Shown here piece after piece: positions 6,079-14,872 of a DNA stretch of 27,877 nt. The position numbers and the translations under genes are program-made. Each line of letters starts with the position of its first letter. Position 1 is the first letter of the stretch. Below the pieces are notes generated by a model. The model searched no databases. It saw nothing but the letters and a program-made list of their open reading frames with translations, and was not told the origin of the DNA. This DNA comes from Cyanobacteriota bacterium (GTDB taxonomy: Bacteria > Cyanobacteriota > Cyanobacteriia > Phormidesmidales > Phormidesmidaceae): positions 1-27,877 of the forward strand of contig JAIXUR010000456.1 of assembly GCA_027483425.1 (NCBI GenBank). The letters run 5' to 3'.

Positions 6079-7731
6079 CTACAGATCTCGGCTCAGGGCA
6101 GGGGGTCCAGGAACGGGGGGTGTACCGGCCTCGAATATCTCGTCCCCGCCGTCGTTGATGACGGTAATCACCTGGGGTGGCGTGGCATCGGGGGGGTACA
6201 CCAGGTCAATTTCAAAGTCTTGACGAGCTTCAGCCGGAATAGTCAGCTTGAGGAGCGATTCACCCTCCTGGCCCCGGCGCTGGACTAGGTGCACATAGTG
6301 GGTGCGCTCGAAGCCCATCTGGTTCGTAAACTTTAGACGCACTGTGCCGCGAAAGAACACTCGATCTTCAGGGGGGCGGCGAAACCGCAGCCCCTGCACC
6401 AGATTTTCGTCGCGCATGGGCGTCTGAAACTTGAGGGTAATGGTTTGATCAGACCCTCGATTGTTGTAAAAGGGCAGTTTGAGGCTGTAGAGCACGCCGT
6501 AGTTGCCGTGGGCACGGTAGGCGGTGTCGGGATAGCGAGCCACCATGGGGGCGCTCTGGATTTGCCCGGTACCAAAGGTATTGCGGTCTACGGTGCTCAC
6601 CACGTAGGAGAAGGCATTTCCAGGGGCTGGAATCGTCAGCACATTGGTATCGGGAGAATCGGTCAGGGTGGCTTCCCAACTTGACCCCTTGGATACCCCG
6701 GCTACCCGTCCATAATAAAATCGCCCAAATCGGTAGGCGTCCGGGTTCGTGGGGGGAATGTCGCGAGGGGTGACCAGATGACCCTGCTTGAGCACCTGGA
6801 GCCAGTCTTGGAGCACAGGTACCCGCTCATTGCCGTTGGGCAGGGTATCGGCGTAGCGCGCCAGGCTGGCCACATGGACAGGGCCACTGCTGGTCAGGTA
6901 CATCATGGTGGTGCGCCCATTGCTGGGCAACGGACGGGGCACCACCGGCAGCGGCGGCGGCGCTGTGATGGAGGAGTCACTGTCGCCGTTTTCTATATTG
7001 GTTTGGGCGATATTGATTTGATCGGCGGCAGCAGTGACGGTAACGGGTCGCACCGGTGGCTTGGGAATGATGGCACCTTGGGGATAACTCCCGTTCACCG
7101 GCACCGTCAGCGATCGCAGAGGAATGGGCGTATTCATCAAAAGATGCACGTGCCCAGGGGGAATGGTAATCCGGCTGGGCCACTGGGACTGATTGGCCCC
7201 CCGCAGAATATCGGTGGTCGTGCGACTGCCTGGGCCAGCATAGATATTGCCGTTGGTGCTGAGCCGCGCATCGGGCAGGTCAATAAAGGGCGCCTCCTGG
7301 CTGAGGTAGCTGACGCCCTGGTGAATAGTAATCTCCACGGGTTCGGTACCGGGGTTGTAGACCACGACTCCCATGAACAGGGTGCGACGGTCGTCGGGAT
7401 CTACTCCCCGGGCAATGTGGTGGGCAAAAATATCGAAGCGGCCATTAAAGGCATAGTCCAGGTGGGCATCAGGGGAGGCCATGCCGTCCTTGGGAAACGT
7501 GGACAGCAAAATTCCGTTTTGCTGAACAATCTCAGGACTGTTGCTGTTAAACACCGGGATCTCGTCGAGGGCACCGGGCAGAGGGCGCACCTCTTGGTAG
7601 CGAATCACCTCGGCATAGGTGCCATCCCGCGGAATAACCACCGTTCTGTCTTCGGTGGCTGGGGTAACTTCACCCTGGGGTAGTTGAGCAAACAGCGGAG
7701 ACAGGGTGAAAGCGACTAACGCACTCAGCAT
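6079..7731 (-). CDS. DUF3370-like exported protein
   Basis: About 550 residues from ATG 7731. The central part (EVRPLPGALDEIPVFNSNSP, later GRFDIFAHHIARG) matches what I know of the cyanobacterial DUF3370 family, whose function is unknown. A hydrophobic N-terminus ending LSPLFAQ looks like a signal peptide, and the body is rich in beta-type sequence with a Pro/Thr/Asn-rich linker (about residues 215-270), so a periplasmic or cell-surface location is likely. The in-frame TTG at 7785 gives 18 more hydrophobic residues and could be the true start, since the ATG version lacks the usual basic signal-peptide head. The gene is monocistronic and converges on the winged-helix-like gene. Confidence 0.75.
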   Translation of the reverse strand: MLSALVAFTLSPLFAQLPQGEVTPATEDRTVVIPRDGTYAEVIRYQEVRPLPGALDEIPVFNSNSPEIVQQNGILLSTFPKDGMASPDAHLDYAFNGRFDIFAHHIARGVDPDDRRTLFMGVVVYNPGTEPVEITIHQGVSYLSQEAPFIDLPDARLSTNGNIYAGPGSRTTTDILRGANQSQWPSRITIPPGHVHLLMNTPIPLRSLTVPVNGSYPQGAIIPKPPVRPVTVTAAADQINIAQTNIENGDSDSSITAPPPLPVVPRPLPSNGRTTMMYLTSSGPVHVASLARYADTLPNGNERVPVLQDWLQVLKQGHLVTPRDIPPTNPDAYRFGRFYYGRVAGVSKGSSWEATLTDSPDTNVLTIPAPGNAFSYVVSTVDRNTFGTGQIQSAPMVARYPDTAYRAHGNYGVLYSLKLPFYNNRGSDQTITLKFQTPMRDENLVQGLRFRRPPEDRVFFRGTVRLKFTNQMGFERTHYVHLVQRRGQEGESLLKLTIPAEARQDFEIDLVYPPDATPPQVITVINDGGDEIFEAGTPPVPGPPALSRDL

Positions 7732-8070
7732 GGATAACCCGTGGAACGACCAAAATACTAACAAATGCAGAATGCCCAGGTGCAACGAACCTGAAGCAGT
7801 AGATGCGAGATTGAGAACCGGCGATGGCTGACCTACAGAGCATGGGCTTCGGTACAGCCGCCTAGAACGGGAAGACAGCCTCTCATCTCGAATCGGAGCC
7901 CTCCGAATCTGAGCCCCTTGAATCCGACAATTTTCGGATCATGTTTCAGGTCATAATCGCCAAACATAGTGACTGCCATATTAGCCCGATCCACAATATC
8001 ACCTTACGGCACTGGGTATTTCGCCCAATTTTAAGGGAAATCATTTAATCTTTACAAATTTATCGGGCCG
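7732..8070. other. long gene-free spacer
   Basis: No coding potential was recognised. It should hold the promoter of the DUF3370-like gene, but no confident -10/-35 pair was found. An imperfect 15-16-bp tandem repeat (CGAATCGGAGCCCT, then CGAATCTGAGCCCCT) lies at 7889-7918, with a partial third copy to about 7928. The part near 8040-8065 is A/T-rich. Confidence 0.5.
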
Positions 8071-8114
8071 CTACTGGCCTCCTACTGGCCTCCTACTGGC
8101 CTCCTACTGGCCTC
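8071..8114. repeat. four perfect 11-bp tandem repeats over a stop codon
   Basis: CTACTGGCCTC is repeated perfectly at 8071-8081, 8082-8092, 8093-8103 and 8104-8114. The last copy holds the TAG stop of the metalloprotease gene (8104-8106, minus strand) and its last codons. Each copy reads TAG on the minus strand in a shifted frame, giving stops in all three frames. Confidence 0.95.
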
Positions 8115-10992
8115 TGAGGGGAGCATCGAGCACTTTGATGATGCGATCGCTGGCGTCTTCGAGGTAGGCCACCGTGGCCAAATCCAGCTGACGACCCTGG
8201 CGGCTGAGGTGTTGGGCGATCGCCGCCTGCAGCTGCCTGAGCTGGTAGCGGGCCATGACCCGAGCCTCCTCAGGGGCCCCAAAGGTGGCCTCCTGGGCCA
8301 CAAAGTCGAGCAAGGCGGTCACCCCCTCGCCGGAGCCATGGTTGCGCAGTACCAGGCTGGTGAGGGTGTTCAGGTGATGTCGCTGCAGTCCCTGGCGCAG
8401 GCTAGAAATGGGGGTGGCCGCAGCCGGTGGATTGAGCACCTCCGACCAAATTTCTTGGCCCAGGGTGTCAAACAGTTCGGCCAGGGTAAAGGGATCGGGG
8501 CCCGACTGCTGCAGTTCGCTATCGCGCAGGCGCAGCAGTCGAGAGCCTTCCAGCAGGTTACTCAGGGTAAAGGCCTGGGTCGAGACAATGCGATCGTAGA
8601 TGGGGTAGTCAATGCGGCTCAGCAGCGGGGTCTGGCCCCAGTGCCACCAGCGATCGGGGGCCAGACGGTTGACCAGATCCGGAGATAGGGCCAGGGCATC
8701 GGGGGCAAACACCTGCTGATTTAGCACCGCTAGAGCCCGTCGCTGCTCTGCCCCTGTGATCGGCTCAAAGGGAGCCTGACCCCGAGAGCTCCAGGGGTCG
8801 GTGCGGTTAAAGCGCTGCCCACCAATGTAGTTGGCGATGATATCGGCCTGGCTGCCGTAGTGGAAAAACACCAGGTCTACCCGCCGCCGCAGTTGGCCGT
8901 AGCCCTCCCCTGGGTCGACGGAAAACCAGTCAAGGTCGTTCCAAATGGCTTTAGCGATCGCCATCTGGCCTTCGGCATAGCCCAGGGGGTCATCACTGAG
9001 ATCCCAGGGGCTGGCCTTAGGGTCGAGCAGGGCGTAGGCGTCTTCGTCCGGGGAGTAGGCTAGGGCGGGGCTTCCCGATTGATCCGCGATCGTCTGGAGC
9101 TCTCGCTGGGCCGTTGCTCGGCTGGTCACGGGGCGATAGCCGTACTCAATGGCCCACAGGTCGTAGGGGCCCAGCTGAGTGGGGAAGTAGTCGCCCTGGG
9201 GCTGTCCCGGCGGAGCCAGATTGGGGGGCAGATAGTCCATCACAGAGCTGACCATGCCTTCGGTCTCGGTGATGGCCGGGTCATTGAGGGCCGAGGGAGA
9301 CAACAGAGTACTGCCGAGAAAATTGTGCCGTAGCCCCAGGACATGGCCTACCTCGTGGGCGGTCAGCACCCGCAGGTATTGCTGAATGTAAGCCTCCTTA
9401 GCCTCACGACTGGAGAGGGCTGGTGCCAGGGTGCTGATGGCGAGCGTACCAAAGGCATTGGTTTGGCTGGCCTGCAGCCCAGCGCAGTAGTCGGCGGTAT
9501 CGGACCGCTGAGCGGTGGGGGCTGGCCGGGGACCAGGGAGCTGGCCACCTCCCTGGCCAGCGGGAGGCGTACTCTGTGTTAACCGCGTCAGCAGGCGATC
9601 GCCCAGGGGCTGACCACACCATTGCAGCCCCCCCTCGGGGCTGCCCGCCGATACCAGGACGTCATACTCCAGGGTGAGGTCGCCAACCACGCTGGCATCG
9701 AGCACCACGTCGGCATCCAAAATTTCTCCGGTCAGTGGGTTCACCCGCGCAGGCCCCAGACCGCTAGCCCAGGGGTACAACGAGTCTGACCAGCGAATCA
9801 CGTTGTAGCGCACATCCGCCGGATCCCAGTCGGCGTTATCGGGCATTTGACGCACCTCGATCGCCTGGGTAAATCCGGCCCGTTCAAAGGCCCGGTTCCA
9901 CCAAGTGACGCCGTCGTGAATGGCAGCCCGATAGGCCTCGGGGGTGGTGTTTTCAATCCAAAACACCAGCGGCTCCTTGGGGGGGGATAGGGCCGCCGTG
10001 GGGTCTTGTTTTTCCAGTTGCCAGCGGTTAATGTAGCGTACAAACGGGTCTGAGCTGCCGGTTCGACCAGGCATGCGGTAGGCCGAGAGAAAATAGCCCA
10101 CCCGTTCATCGGCCAGGCGCGGCTGAAAGGTCGGATGGTTGGGAATCGCCGACAGGCTGTAGCGCACCCGCAGACTAAACCCCCGGCTGTCGGGAAGGCT
10201 GCTGAGCGCTAGGCCAAAGGACAATGGATCGAGACTTCCCCCGGAGAATCCCAGCACGGTTTCCAGTTCCACATTCTCAGCAAAGACCTTGACCGGCCCC
10301 AGGTAAGAGGCCTCGGCGTTGAGGGCATAGCTGCCTAGCACCCAGGGAAACTGGCCCGCCAGGTTGGCCGGGTCTCGAGTAATGAGAAAGTCCTTGAGAT
10401 CAATCAGAATCTCGCCGGTCTCAGCGTGGATGGCTTGAATGGGCAGGGTGGTCAGCACCGAGTCGCTAAAGGACTCCCGCAAGAGCTGCTGAGCCTGGGG
10501 CTGGGGGTTACGAAAGTAGGCATTGGGCACCGCCACCTGAATCCGGTTGTCGGGGATCTGGCGAAACTGAATCATCAAATCGTTGACGGGCCAGCCCCGA
10601 AACAGGCCAGCCTCCCCTAGGCCTGACTCGAGGGTGGCCACGAACAAAAGATTTTGGTTGAGCTGAGCGGGGTTAAGGCCCAGCAGCGCCCGGTTGCGCT
10701 TGAGGTCGTGGTAGACCGTAAATAGTCCTGGAGATACCGTCAGATCTTTGACTACTTCCTCAAAGGGCCTGAGGATGCCCGGTTCTAGGGGTGGGGCCGG
10801 AGTGGTGGCACCGGCGGGGCTGATATCGCCCGGCGGGTCGGCGGCGATCTGGGCATAATGGTTGGCGGCAGGCGACACCTCAGACGCAGGAGAGCTGAGG
10901 GCGACGACCCGACGGCTCTGGCCTAGGGAAAGGGCGACAGCGATCGCCAATCCCAACAGAAATATCAGCCCCAGCCGGATGCTCTGCTTCAC
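8104..10992 (-). CDS. exported zinc-dependent metalloprotease (DUF5117/DUF4953-like)
   Basis: 962 residues. The catalytic zinc motif HEVGHVLGLRH spans about 546-556, with a Met-turn VMDY near 585: a metzincin-type active site. The long N-terminal region (about 80-320) resembles the DUF5117 part of large bacterial zinc proteases. GTG at 10992 has AAGGAG eight bases upstream and yields MKQSIRLGLIFLLGLAIAVAL, a basic-then-hydrophobic export signal or anchor; the upstream TTG at 11049 is therefore rejected. It probably degrades proteins or peptides in the periplasm or outside; substrate unknown. Two low-complexity Pro/Ala stretches interrupt the protein (about 45-75 and 475-495). It is divergent from purN. 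The stop lies inside an 11-bp tandem repeat. Confidence 0.85.
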   Translation of the reverse strand: MKQSIRLGLIFLLGLAIAVALSLGQSRRVVALSSPASEVSPAANHYAQIAADPPGDISPAGATTPAPPLEPGILRPFEEVVKDLTVSPGLFTVYHDLKRNRALLGLNPAQLNQNLLFVATLESGLGEAGLFRGWPVNDLMIQFRQIPDNRIQVAVPNAYFRNPQPQAQQLLRESFSDSVLTTLPIQAIHAETGEILIDLKDFLITRDPANLAGQFPWVLGSYALNAEASYLGPVKVFAENVELETVLGFSGGSLDPLSFGLALSSLPDSRGFSLRVRYSLSAIPNHPTFQPRLADERVGYFLSAYRMPGRTGSSDPFVRYINRWQLEKQDPTAALSPPKEPLVFWIENTTPEAYRAAIHDGVTWWNRAFERAGFTQAIEVRQMPDNADWDPADVRYNVIRWSDSLYPWASGLGPARVNPLTGEILDADVVLDASVVGDLTLEYDVLVSAGSPEGGLQWCGQPLGDRLLTRLTQSTPPAGQGGGQLPGPRPAPTAQRSDTADYCAGLQASQTNAFGTLAISTLAPALSSREAKEAYIQQYLRVLTAHEVGHVLGLRHNFLGSTLLSPSALNDPAITETEGMVSSVMDYLPPNLAPPGQPQGDYFPTQLGPYDLWAIEYGYRPVTSRATAQRELQTIADQSGSPALAYSPDEDAYALLDPKASPWDLSDDPLGYAEGQMAIAKAIWNDLDWFSVDPGEGYGQLRRRVDLVFFHYGSQADIIANYIGGQRFNRTDPWSSRGQAPFEPITGAEQRRALAVLNQQVFAPDALALSPDLVNRLAPDRWWHWGQTPLLSRIDYPIYDRIVSTQAFTLSNLLEGSRLLRLRDSELQQSGPDPFTLAELFDTLGQEIWSEVLNPPAAATPISSLRQGLQRHHLNTLTSLVLRNHGSGEGVTALLDFVAQEATFGAPEEARVMARYQLRQLQAAIAQHLSRQGRQLDLATVAYLEDASDRIIKVLDAPLRGQ

Positions 10993-11000
10993 CAACACAA

Positions 11001-11006
11001 CTCCTT
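11001..11006 (-). promoter_or_regulatory. ribosome binding site deciding the GTG start of the metalloprotease
   Basis: AAGGAG on the minus strand, eight bases before the GTG at 10992. It selects this GTG over the TTG at 11049 and over the nearby in-frame TTG and GTG codons, and gives a proper export signal. Confidence 0.75.
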
Positions 11007-11156
11007 CAAATATCTCAGTATAAAGGAGGACTCTGCCCAGGCGTTTCAACCAACCCCTGAGAGTTCGCCAGGGGATACGGTGGGCTGGGCTGTCGGTTTT
11101 GACCCAGGATGCGCTATAAACCCAGGAATAGTTGCTCCTTCAACCGGCCTAACACC

Positions 11157-11801
11157 ATGCTGGAGACCCCCGCTGCGATCATTTCTCCGCCGTTATCGAT
11201 GACCTGGCCTCGGTTTGGGCAACCCCTCAGGCTGGGAATCATGGCCTCGGGCAGTGGCAGCAATCTAGAGGCGATCGCCCGATCAATCCAACGAGGCGAT
11301 CTCCATGCCCAAATTCAAGTCGTTCTGTACAACAACCCCGGTGCCGGCGTAGCAGAACGGGCTAACCGCCTAGGGCTGCCCACGGTACTACTCAACCACC
11401 GCCACTACCCTAGCCGCGAGGCCCTCGACCAGGCCATTGTGCAGGCCCTAGGTGCCCATGGGGTCGATTGGGTGGTGATGGCAGGCTGGATGCGCTGCGT
11501 TACCAACGTGTTGATCGATGCGTTTCCGAGGCGAGTGTTGAATATCCACCCCAGCCTGCTGCCCAGCTTTCCGGGCCTACGGGCGGTAGAGCAAGCCCTG
11601 GCGGCGGGGGTGAAGGTGGCGGGCTGCACGGTACACCAGGTAGAACTGGAGGTCGATAGCGGCCCGGTGGTGATGCAGGCGGCGGTGCCTGTGGAACCGG
11701 GTGATACCCCGGCTACGCTCCAGGCCCGCATTCAGGTGCAAGAGCACCGTATCTACCCGGCGGCGATCGCCCTAGCAGCAGCGGAGCAGTCTGGTCTCTA
11801 A
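11157..11801 (+). CDS. purN: phosphoribosylglycinamide formyltransferase
   Basis: Transfers a formyl group from 10-formyl-tetrahydrofolate to GAR, the third step of purine synthesis, in the cytosol. The phosphate loop MASGSGSN, the catalytic NIHPSLLPSFPG segment (Asn and His) and DSGPVV (the conserved Asp) are all present. About 214 residues from ATG 11157; in-frame ATGs also occur at 11109 and 11199, and none has a clear ribosome binding site. Cyanobacterial PurN proteins often carry a short Pro/Ser-rich head before RLGIMASGSGSN, which suits 11157. Its stop codon overlaps that of the convergent Crp/Fnr gene by four bases. Confidence 0.95.
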   Translation: MLETPAAIISPPLSMTWPRFGQPLRLGIMASGSGSNLEAIARSIQRGDLHAQIQVVLYNNPGAGVAERANRLGLPTVLLNHRHYPSREALDQAIVQALGAHGVDWVVMAGWMRCVTNVLIDAFPRRVLNIHPSLLPSFPGLRAVEQALAAGVKVAGCTVHQVELEVDSGPVVMQAAVPVEPGDTPATLQARIQVQEHRIYPAAIALAAAEQSGL

Positions 11802-12484
11802 CGCTGGGCCAGGGGGCTCAGCAGCTGGCTCGCCGGAAAGCGAGGATCCAGCTGGAGCACCACATGGCGCTGGTCGATGGTCAGCCAGCCCTCGGCCTTA
11901 AAGTCCTTGAGCAGGCGGGTAACGGTGACCCGGGTGGTGCCAATGGCGGTGGCCAACTGGTGGTGGGTCAGGCGGATCGGAATGCGAATGCCACTGGGCT
12001 CCACATGGCCAAAGTCCTTGGCCAGCATCAGCAAAAAGTGCTTGAGGCGATCGGCCACCAACCGCTTACCGGAGAGGGCCAGCCAGGCCTCCGCCTGCTG
12101 CATTCTCAAGGTCAAATTGCGAAACATGCCCGCCATCAGAACCGACGAACCCTCAATTTCGGCCATGGGCAGCGACAGCACATCCACATCGGTGAGGGCG
12201 GTGGCCCAGTAGGGGTCTACGGTGGTCAGGGGCAGCCCCACCGGCATCGAGGGCCCAGCCAGACCCAGCAGGGTTTCGCTGCCATCCTGCTGAATAGTGA
12301 AGAGCTGCGCAATGCCTCGGCAAATCACCAGCACTTCGTCCCGGCCCAGCGGAATCGGGGTCCCCCCGGCGTAGGGCACCAGGGCCCGCTCACGGTACAA
12401 CTGCTCTAGCAGCTGAATGAACGTCTGGTGACTGTGGGGGGCAAGAATGGGATCGCGGGTAGCGGAAGCTGCGGTTACAGACAC
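11798..12484 (-). CDS. Crp/Fnr-family transcription regulator
   Basis: 228 residues. Residues about 25-125 form a cupin-like effector domain and about 135-212 a winged helix-turn-helix with THHQLATAIGTTRVTVTRLL (173-192), very like the recognition helix of NtcA. The effector domain lacks the FGE...R cassette needed for cAMP, having LLGLAGPSMPVG instead, so it probably senses another ligand or none. Low similarity in the N-terminal half argues against it being NtcA itself; a paralogue is more likely. The gene starts with ATG at 12484. Its target genes cannot be told from the sequence. Confidence 0.85.
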   Translation of the reverse strand: MSVTAASATRDPILAPHSHQTFIQLLEQLYRERALVPYAGGTPIPLGRDEVLVICRGIAQLFTIQQDGSETLLGLAGPSMPVGLPLTTVDPYWATALTDVDVLSLPMAEIEGSSVLMAGMFRNLTLRMQQAEAWLALSGKRLVADRLKHFLLMLAKDFGHVEPSGIRIPIRLTHHQLATAIGTTRVTVTRLLKDFKAEGWLTIDQRHVVLQLDPRFPASQLLSPLAQR

Positions 12485-12751
12485 GGGAGTACCTAGAGTT
12501 CGCCTGGGCAGGCGGCTAGCTAGCAGAGCGATCGCAAGAACCAGCCCTGGCTATACCGCTCAAGACTGAGGCTTTCCTTACACTCTGGCACCCTGGCCGA
12601 ACCTCATCAACCTACCCACCCCCATCTTCAACGGCTGAAATTAAGCCTTTCCCCAGACTAGGTTAAGCCCAGGGAAATAATTCATTAACGTTTGTGATCT
12701 GCCGCACCAACCGCCGAGAATTTAGCTGTCTACACTACATTTTCGGGGCAT
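12485..12751. other. leuC-Crp/Fnr gene spacer
   Basis: 267 bases between two minus-strand genes, so it should hold the promoter of the Crp/Fnr gene. No confident hairpin or hexamer pair was recognised. One HIP1 octamer lies at about 12528. Confidence 0.4.
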
Positions 12752-14167
12752 TCAAGCCTGACCCGGCAGATACTCACGCACGTCGGTGACCTGACCCGCC
12801 ACAGCCGCGGCCGCCACCATCGCCGGGCTCATCAGCAGGGTACGACCGGAAGCCGATCCCTGGCGTCCTTTAAAGTTGCGATTTGAGGACGAGGCGCTGA
12901 TCTGCCGTCCCTGGAGCTTGTCGGGGTTCATGGCTAGGCACATGGAGCATCCGGCCTCGCGCCACTCAAAGCCAGCAGCGGTGAAGATTTGATCCAGCCC
13001 TTCCGCTTCGGCCTGCTGCTTGACCCGCTCAGAGCCAGGCACCACAAAGGCTTTGACGCCCTCGGCCACGGTGCGCCCCTCCACCACCAAAGCCGCCTCC
13101 CGCAGGTCGCTAATACGCCCATTGGTGCAGCTGCCAATAAAGCACACGTCAATGGCGGTGCCCTTCAGGCTTTGCCCAGGGATGAGATCCATATAGGCAA
13201 AGGCATCTTGGGCTAGCACCTGCTCTTCGTCAGGCAAGCTTTCGGGGGTGGGTAGGGTTTCATCGATGCCAACCCCCTGACCTGGGGTAATGCCCCAGGT
13301 CACCGTGGGGGCAATCTCGGCCGCGTTAAATACCACTACGTCGTCGTACTCAGCATCGGCATCGCTGCCCAAGGTTTGCCACCAGGCCACGGCCTGATCC
13401 CAGCTGGCCCCCTGGGGAGCATGGTCGCGTCCCTGGAGGTAGTCATAGGTGGTTTGGTCTGGGTTGACGTAGCCGCATCGGGCTCCCCCCTCGATCGACA
13501 TATTACAGAGGGTCATGCGCTCCTCCATCGACATCGCATCAATGGTGGTGCCAGCGTATTCGTAGGCGTAGCCCACGCCACCCTTCACCCCCAGCTTACG
13601 AATAATGTGCAAGACCACATCCTTGGCATAAACGCCGCTGGGCAGCTGGCCGTTCACCTCAACCCGGCGCACCTTGAGCTTTTCTAGGGCGAGGGTTTGG
13701 GAGGCCAGGACGTCGCGCACCTGGCTGGTACCAATGCCAAAGGCGATCGCGCCAAAGGCCCCATGGGTAGACGTGTGGCTATCGCCACAGGCAATGGTCA
13801 AGCCCGGCTGGGTCAAGCCCTGCTCAGGGGCAATCACGTGGACAATGCCCTGGCTGCCCGAGCCAATGTTGTGAAAGCGAATGCCATGGTCGCGGCAGTT
13901 TTGCTCTAGGGACTGCATCATAGCCTCGGCCAAGGGGTCAGCAAAGGGGCGCGCCTGGCTCTCGGTCGGCACGATGTGGTCGACGGTGGCGACGGTCAGC
14001 TGGGGATACATCACCGTGAGCTGGCGCTCGCGCACCATGGCAAAGGCCTGGGGACTGGTCACCTCGTGCACCAGGTGTAGACCAATAAACAGCTGGGTCT
14101 GCCCCGAAGACAGAGTGCCCACGGTGTGTAAATCCCAAACTTTGTCGAACAGCGTACCCTTGCTCAT
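12752..14167 (-). CDS. leuC: 3-isopropylmalate dehydratase large subunit
   Basis: Converts 2-isopropylmalate to 3-isopropylmalate in leucine synthesis, together with LeuD, whose gene is not in this window. 471 residues, full length. Iron-sulphur cluster ligands are Cys347 (in GSCTNGR), Cys407 and Cys410 (GCSMC), the same numbering as in E. coli. The N-terminal [14 protein letters not shown] and the [12 protein letters not shown] segment are typical. ATG start at 14167. It stands alone: the Crp/Fnr gene lies 267 bases downstream on the same strand, and the spacer between them shows no clear hairpin. Confidence 0.98.
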   Translation of the reverse strand: MSKGTLFDKVWDLHTVGTLSSGQTQLFIGLHLVHEVTSPQAFAMVRERQLTVMYPQLTVATVDHIVPTESQARPFADPLAEAMMQSLEQNCRDHGIRFHNIGSGSQGIVHVIAPEQGLTQPGLTIACGDSHTSTHGAFGAIAFGIGTSQVRDVLASQTLALEKLKVRRVEVNGQLPSGVYAKDVVLHIIRKLGVKGGVGYAYEYAGTTIDAMSMEERMTLCNMSIEGGARCGYVNPDQTTYDYLQGRDHAPQGASWDQAVAWWQTLGSDADAEYDDVVVFNAAEIAPTVTWGITPGQGVGIDETLPTPESLPDEEQVLAQDAFAYMDLIPGQSLKGTAIDVCFIGSCTNGRISDLREAALVVEGRTVAEGVKAFVVPGSERVKQQAEAEGLDQIFTAAGFEWREAGCSMCLAMNPDKLQGRQISASSSNRNFKGRQGSASGRTLLMSPAMVAAAAVAGQVTDVREYLPGQA

Positions 14168-14455
14168 GGCAGACCTACGGGGCGAAAACGGTAAACCTGG
14201 GCGCGTGCGTTACCAGGGTTCTATCTTAGCCCAAAGCCTTTACCCCAAAGCCCAGACCTAACGACAAGACCAATCATGCCTCAGCCTCAAGGAAGAATAG
14301 TATCGGCAGCGCCTTGGCATCCCTTTATCGATCCTTTACCATTTCCTGATACGTTCAAGTTTGGTGTGGCCCATCCCCAGGTAGCGACTAGCAAGCCCTA
14401 GCCAGGGCCAAGCCTCCCAGATCAGAACTAGTTGGATTAATTTAGGAGATATGTC

Positions 14456-14791
14456 ATGGGTTTTCTAGGCAAGCTGTTTGGCAAAAAAGAAGAAGATAAA
14501 GCTAAAGCCGCGCCCAAAATCAATGTCGCCCAGGCCGCGACAGCCGCCTCTATTCCCCCCGCCAAGGTTGGCATTGATGGTGCTTTCGACGAGAGCGGTC
14601 TAGCCAAGCGGGTAGCCCTGGCCCTCGACCAAGCCAACATCTCTGACAGTGTGGGCCTCTGGGTCGCCCAAACCGGTTCCACTGTGGTGCTCAAGTACAA
14701 CCCCGATGCGGCCGGTGTGCTCGAGCAGGCCAAAAAAGTCGCCATGACCGTGGAAGGGGCCACCGCCGTCACGGCTGAGCCTAATTCCTAG
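14456..14791 (+). CDS. small BON-like protein with amphipathic N-terminus
   Basis: 111 residues; ATG preceded by AGGAG. The head MGFLGKLFGKKEEDKAKA is amphipathic and basic and could bind membranes. Residues about 40-108 resemble a BON domain in pattern: AKRVALALDQA, a strand GSTVVLKY, then a helix EQAKKVAMTVEGATAV. BON domains bind phospholipid or other surfaces, but the match here is by eye and weak. There is no signal peptide, so it is probably cytosolic. It forms its own unit, between leuC (divergent) and a strong terminator at 14817-14860. Lack of a named function is real; I do not recognise the exact family. Confidence 0.8.
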   Translation: MGFLGKLFGKKEEDKAKAAPKINVAQAATAASIPPAKVGIDGAFDESGLAKRVALALDQANISDSVGLWVAQTGSTVVLKYNPDAAGVLEQAKKVAMTVEGATAVTAEPNS

Positions 14792-14816
14792 GATAGGACG
14801 ACGGCCCTGCCCGCTC

Positions 14817-14860
14817 AAAAAACGCCAGAGCTGACCTTAGGGTCAGCTCTGGCGTTTTTT
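14817..14860. terminator. bidirectional terminator, perfect 20-bp stem
   Basis: AAAAAACGCCAGAGCTGACC (14817-14836) pairs fully with 14841-14860, loop TTAG. The stem ends in T6 on either strand, so it works in both directions. It ends the BON-like gene and the convergent mnmH gene. Confidence 0.95.
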
Positions 14861-14872
14861 GAGTTTCCCAAA

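Noticed and set aside
6778..7683. 301-codon open frame on the plus strand
   Set aside because: Antisense to the DUF3370-like gene; low-complexity Gly/His/Arg composition.
8071..8114. CRISPR array
   Set aside because: The 11-bp units are directly adjacent with no spacers.
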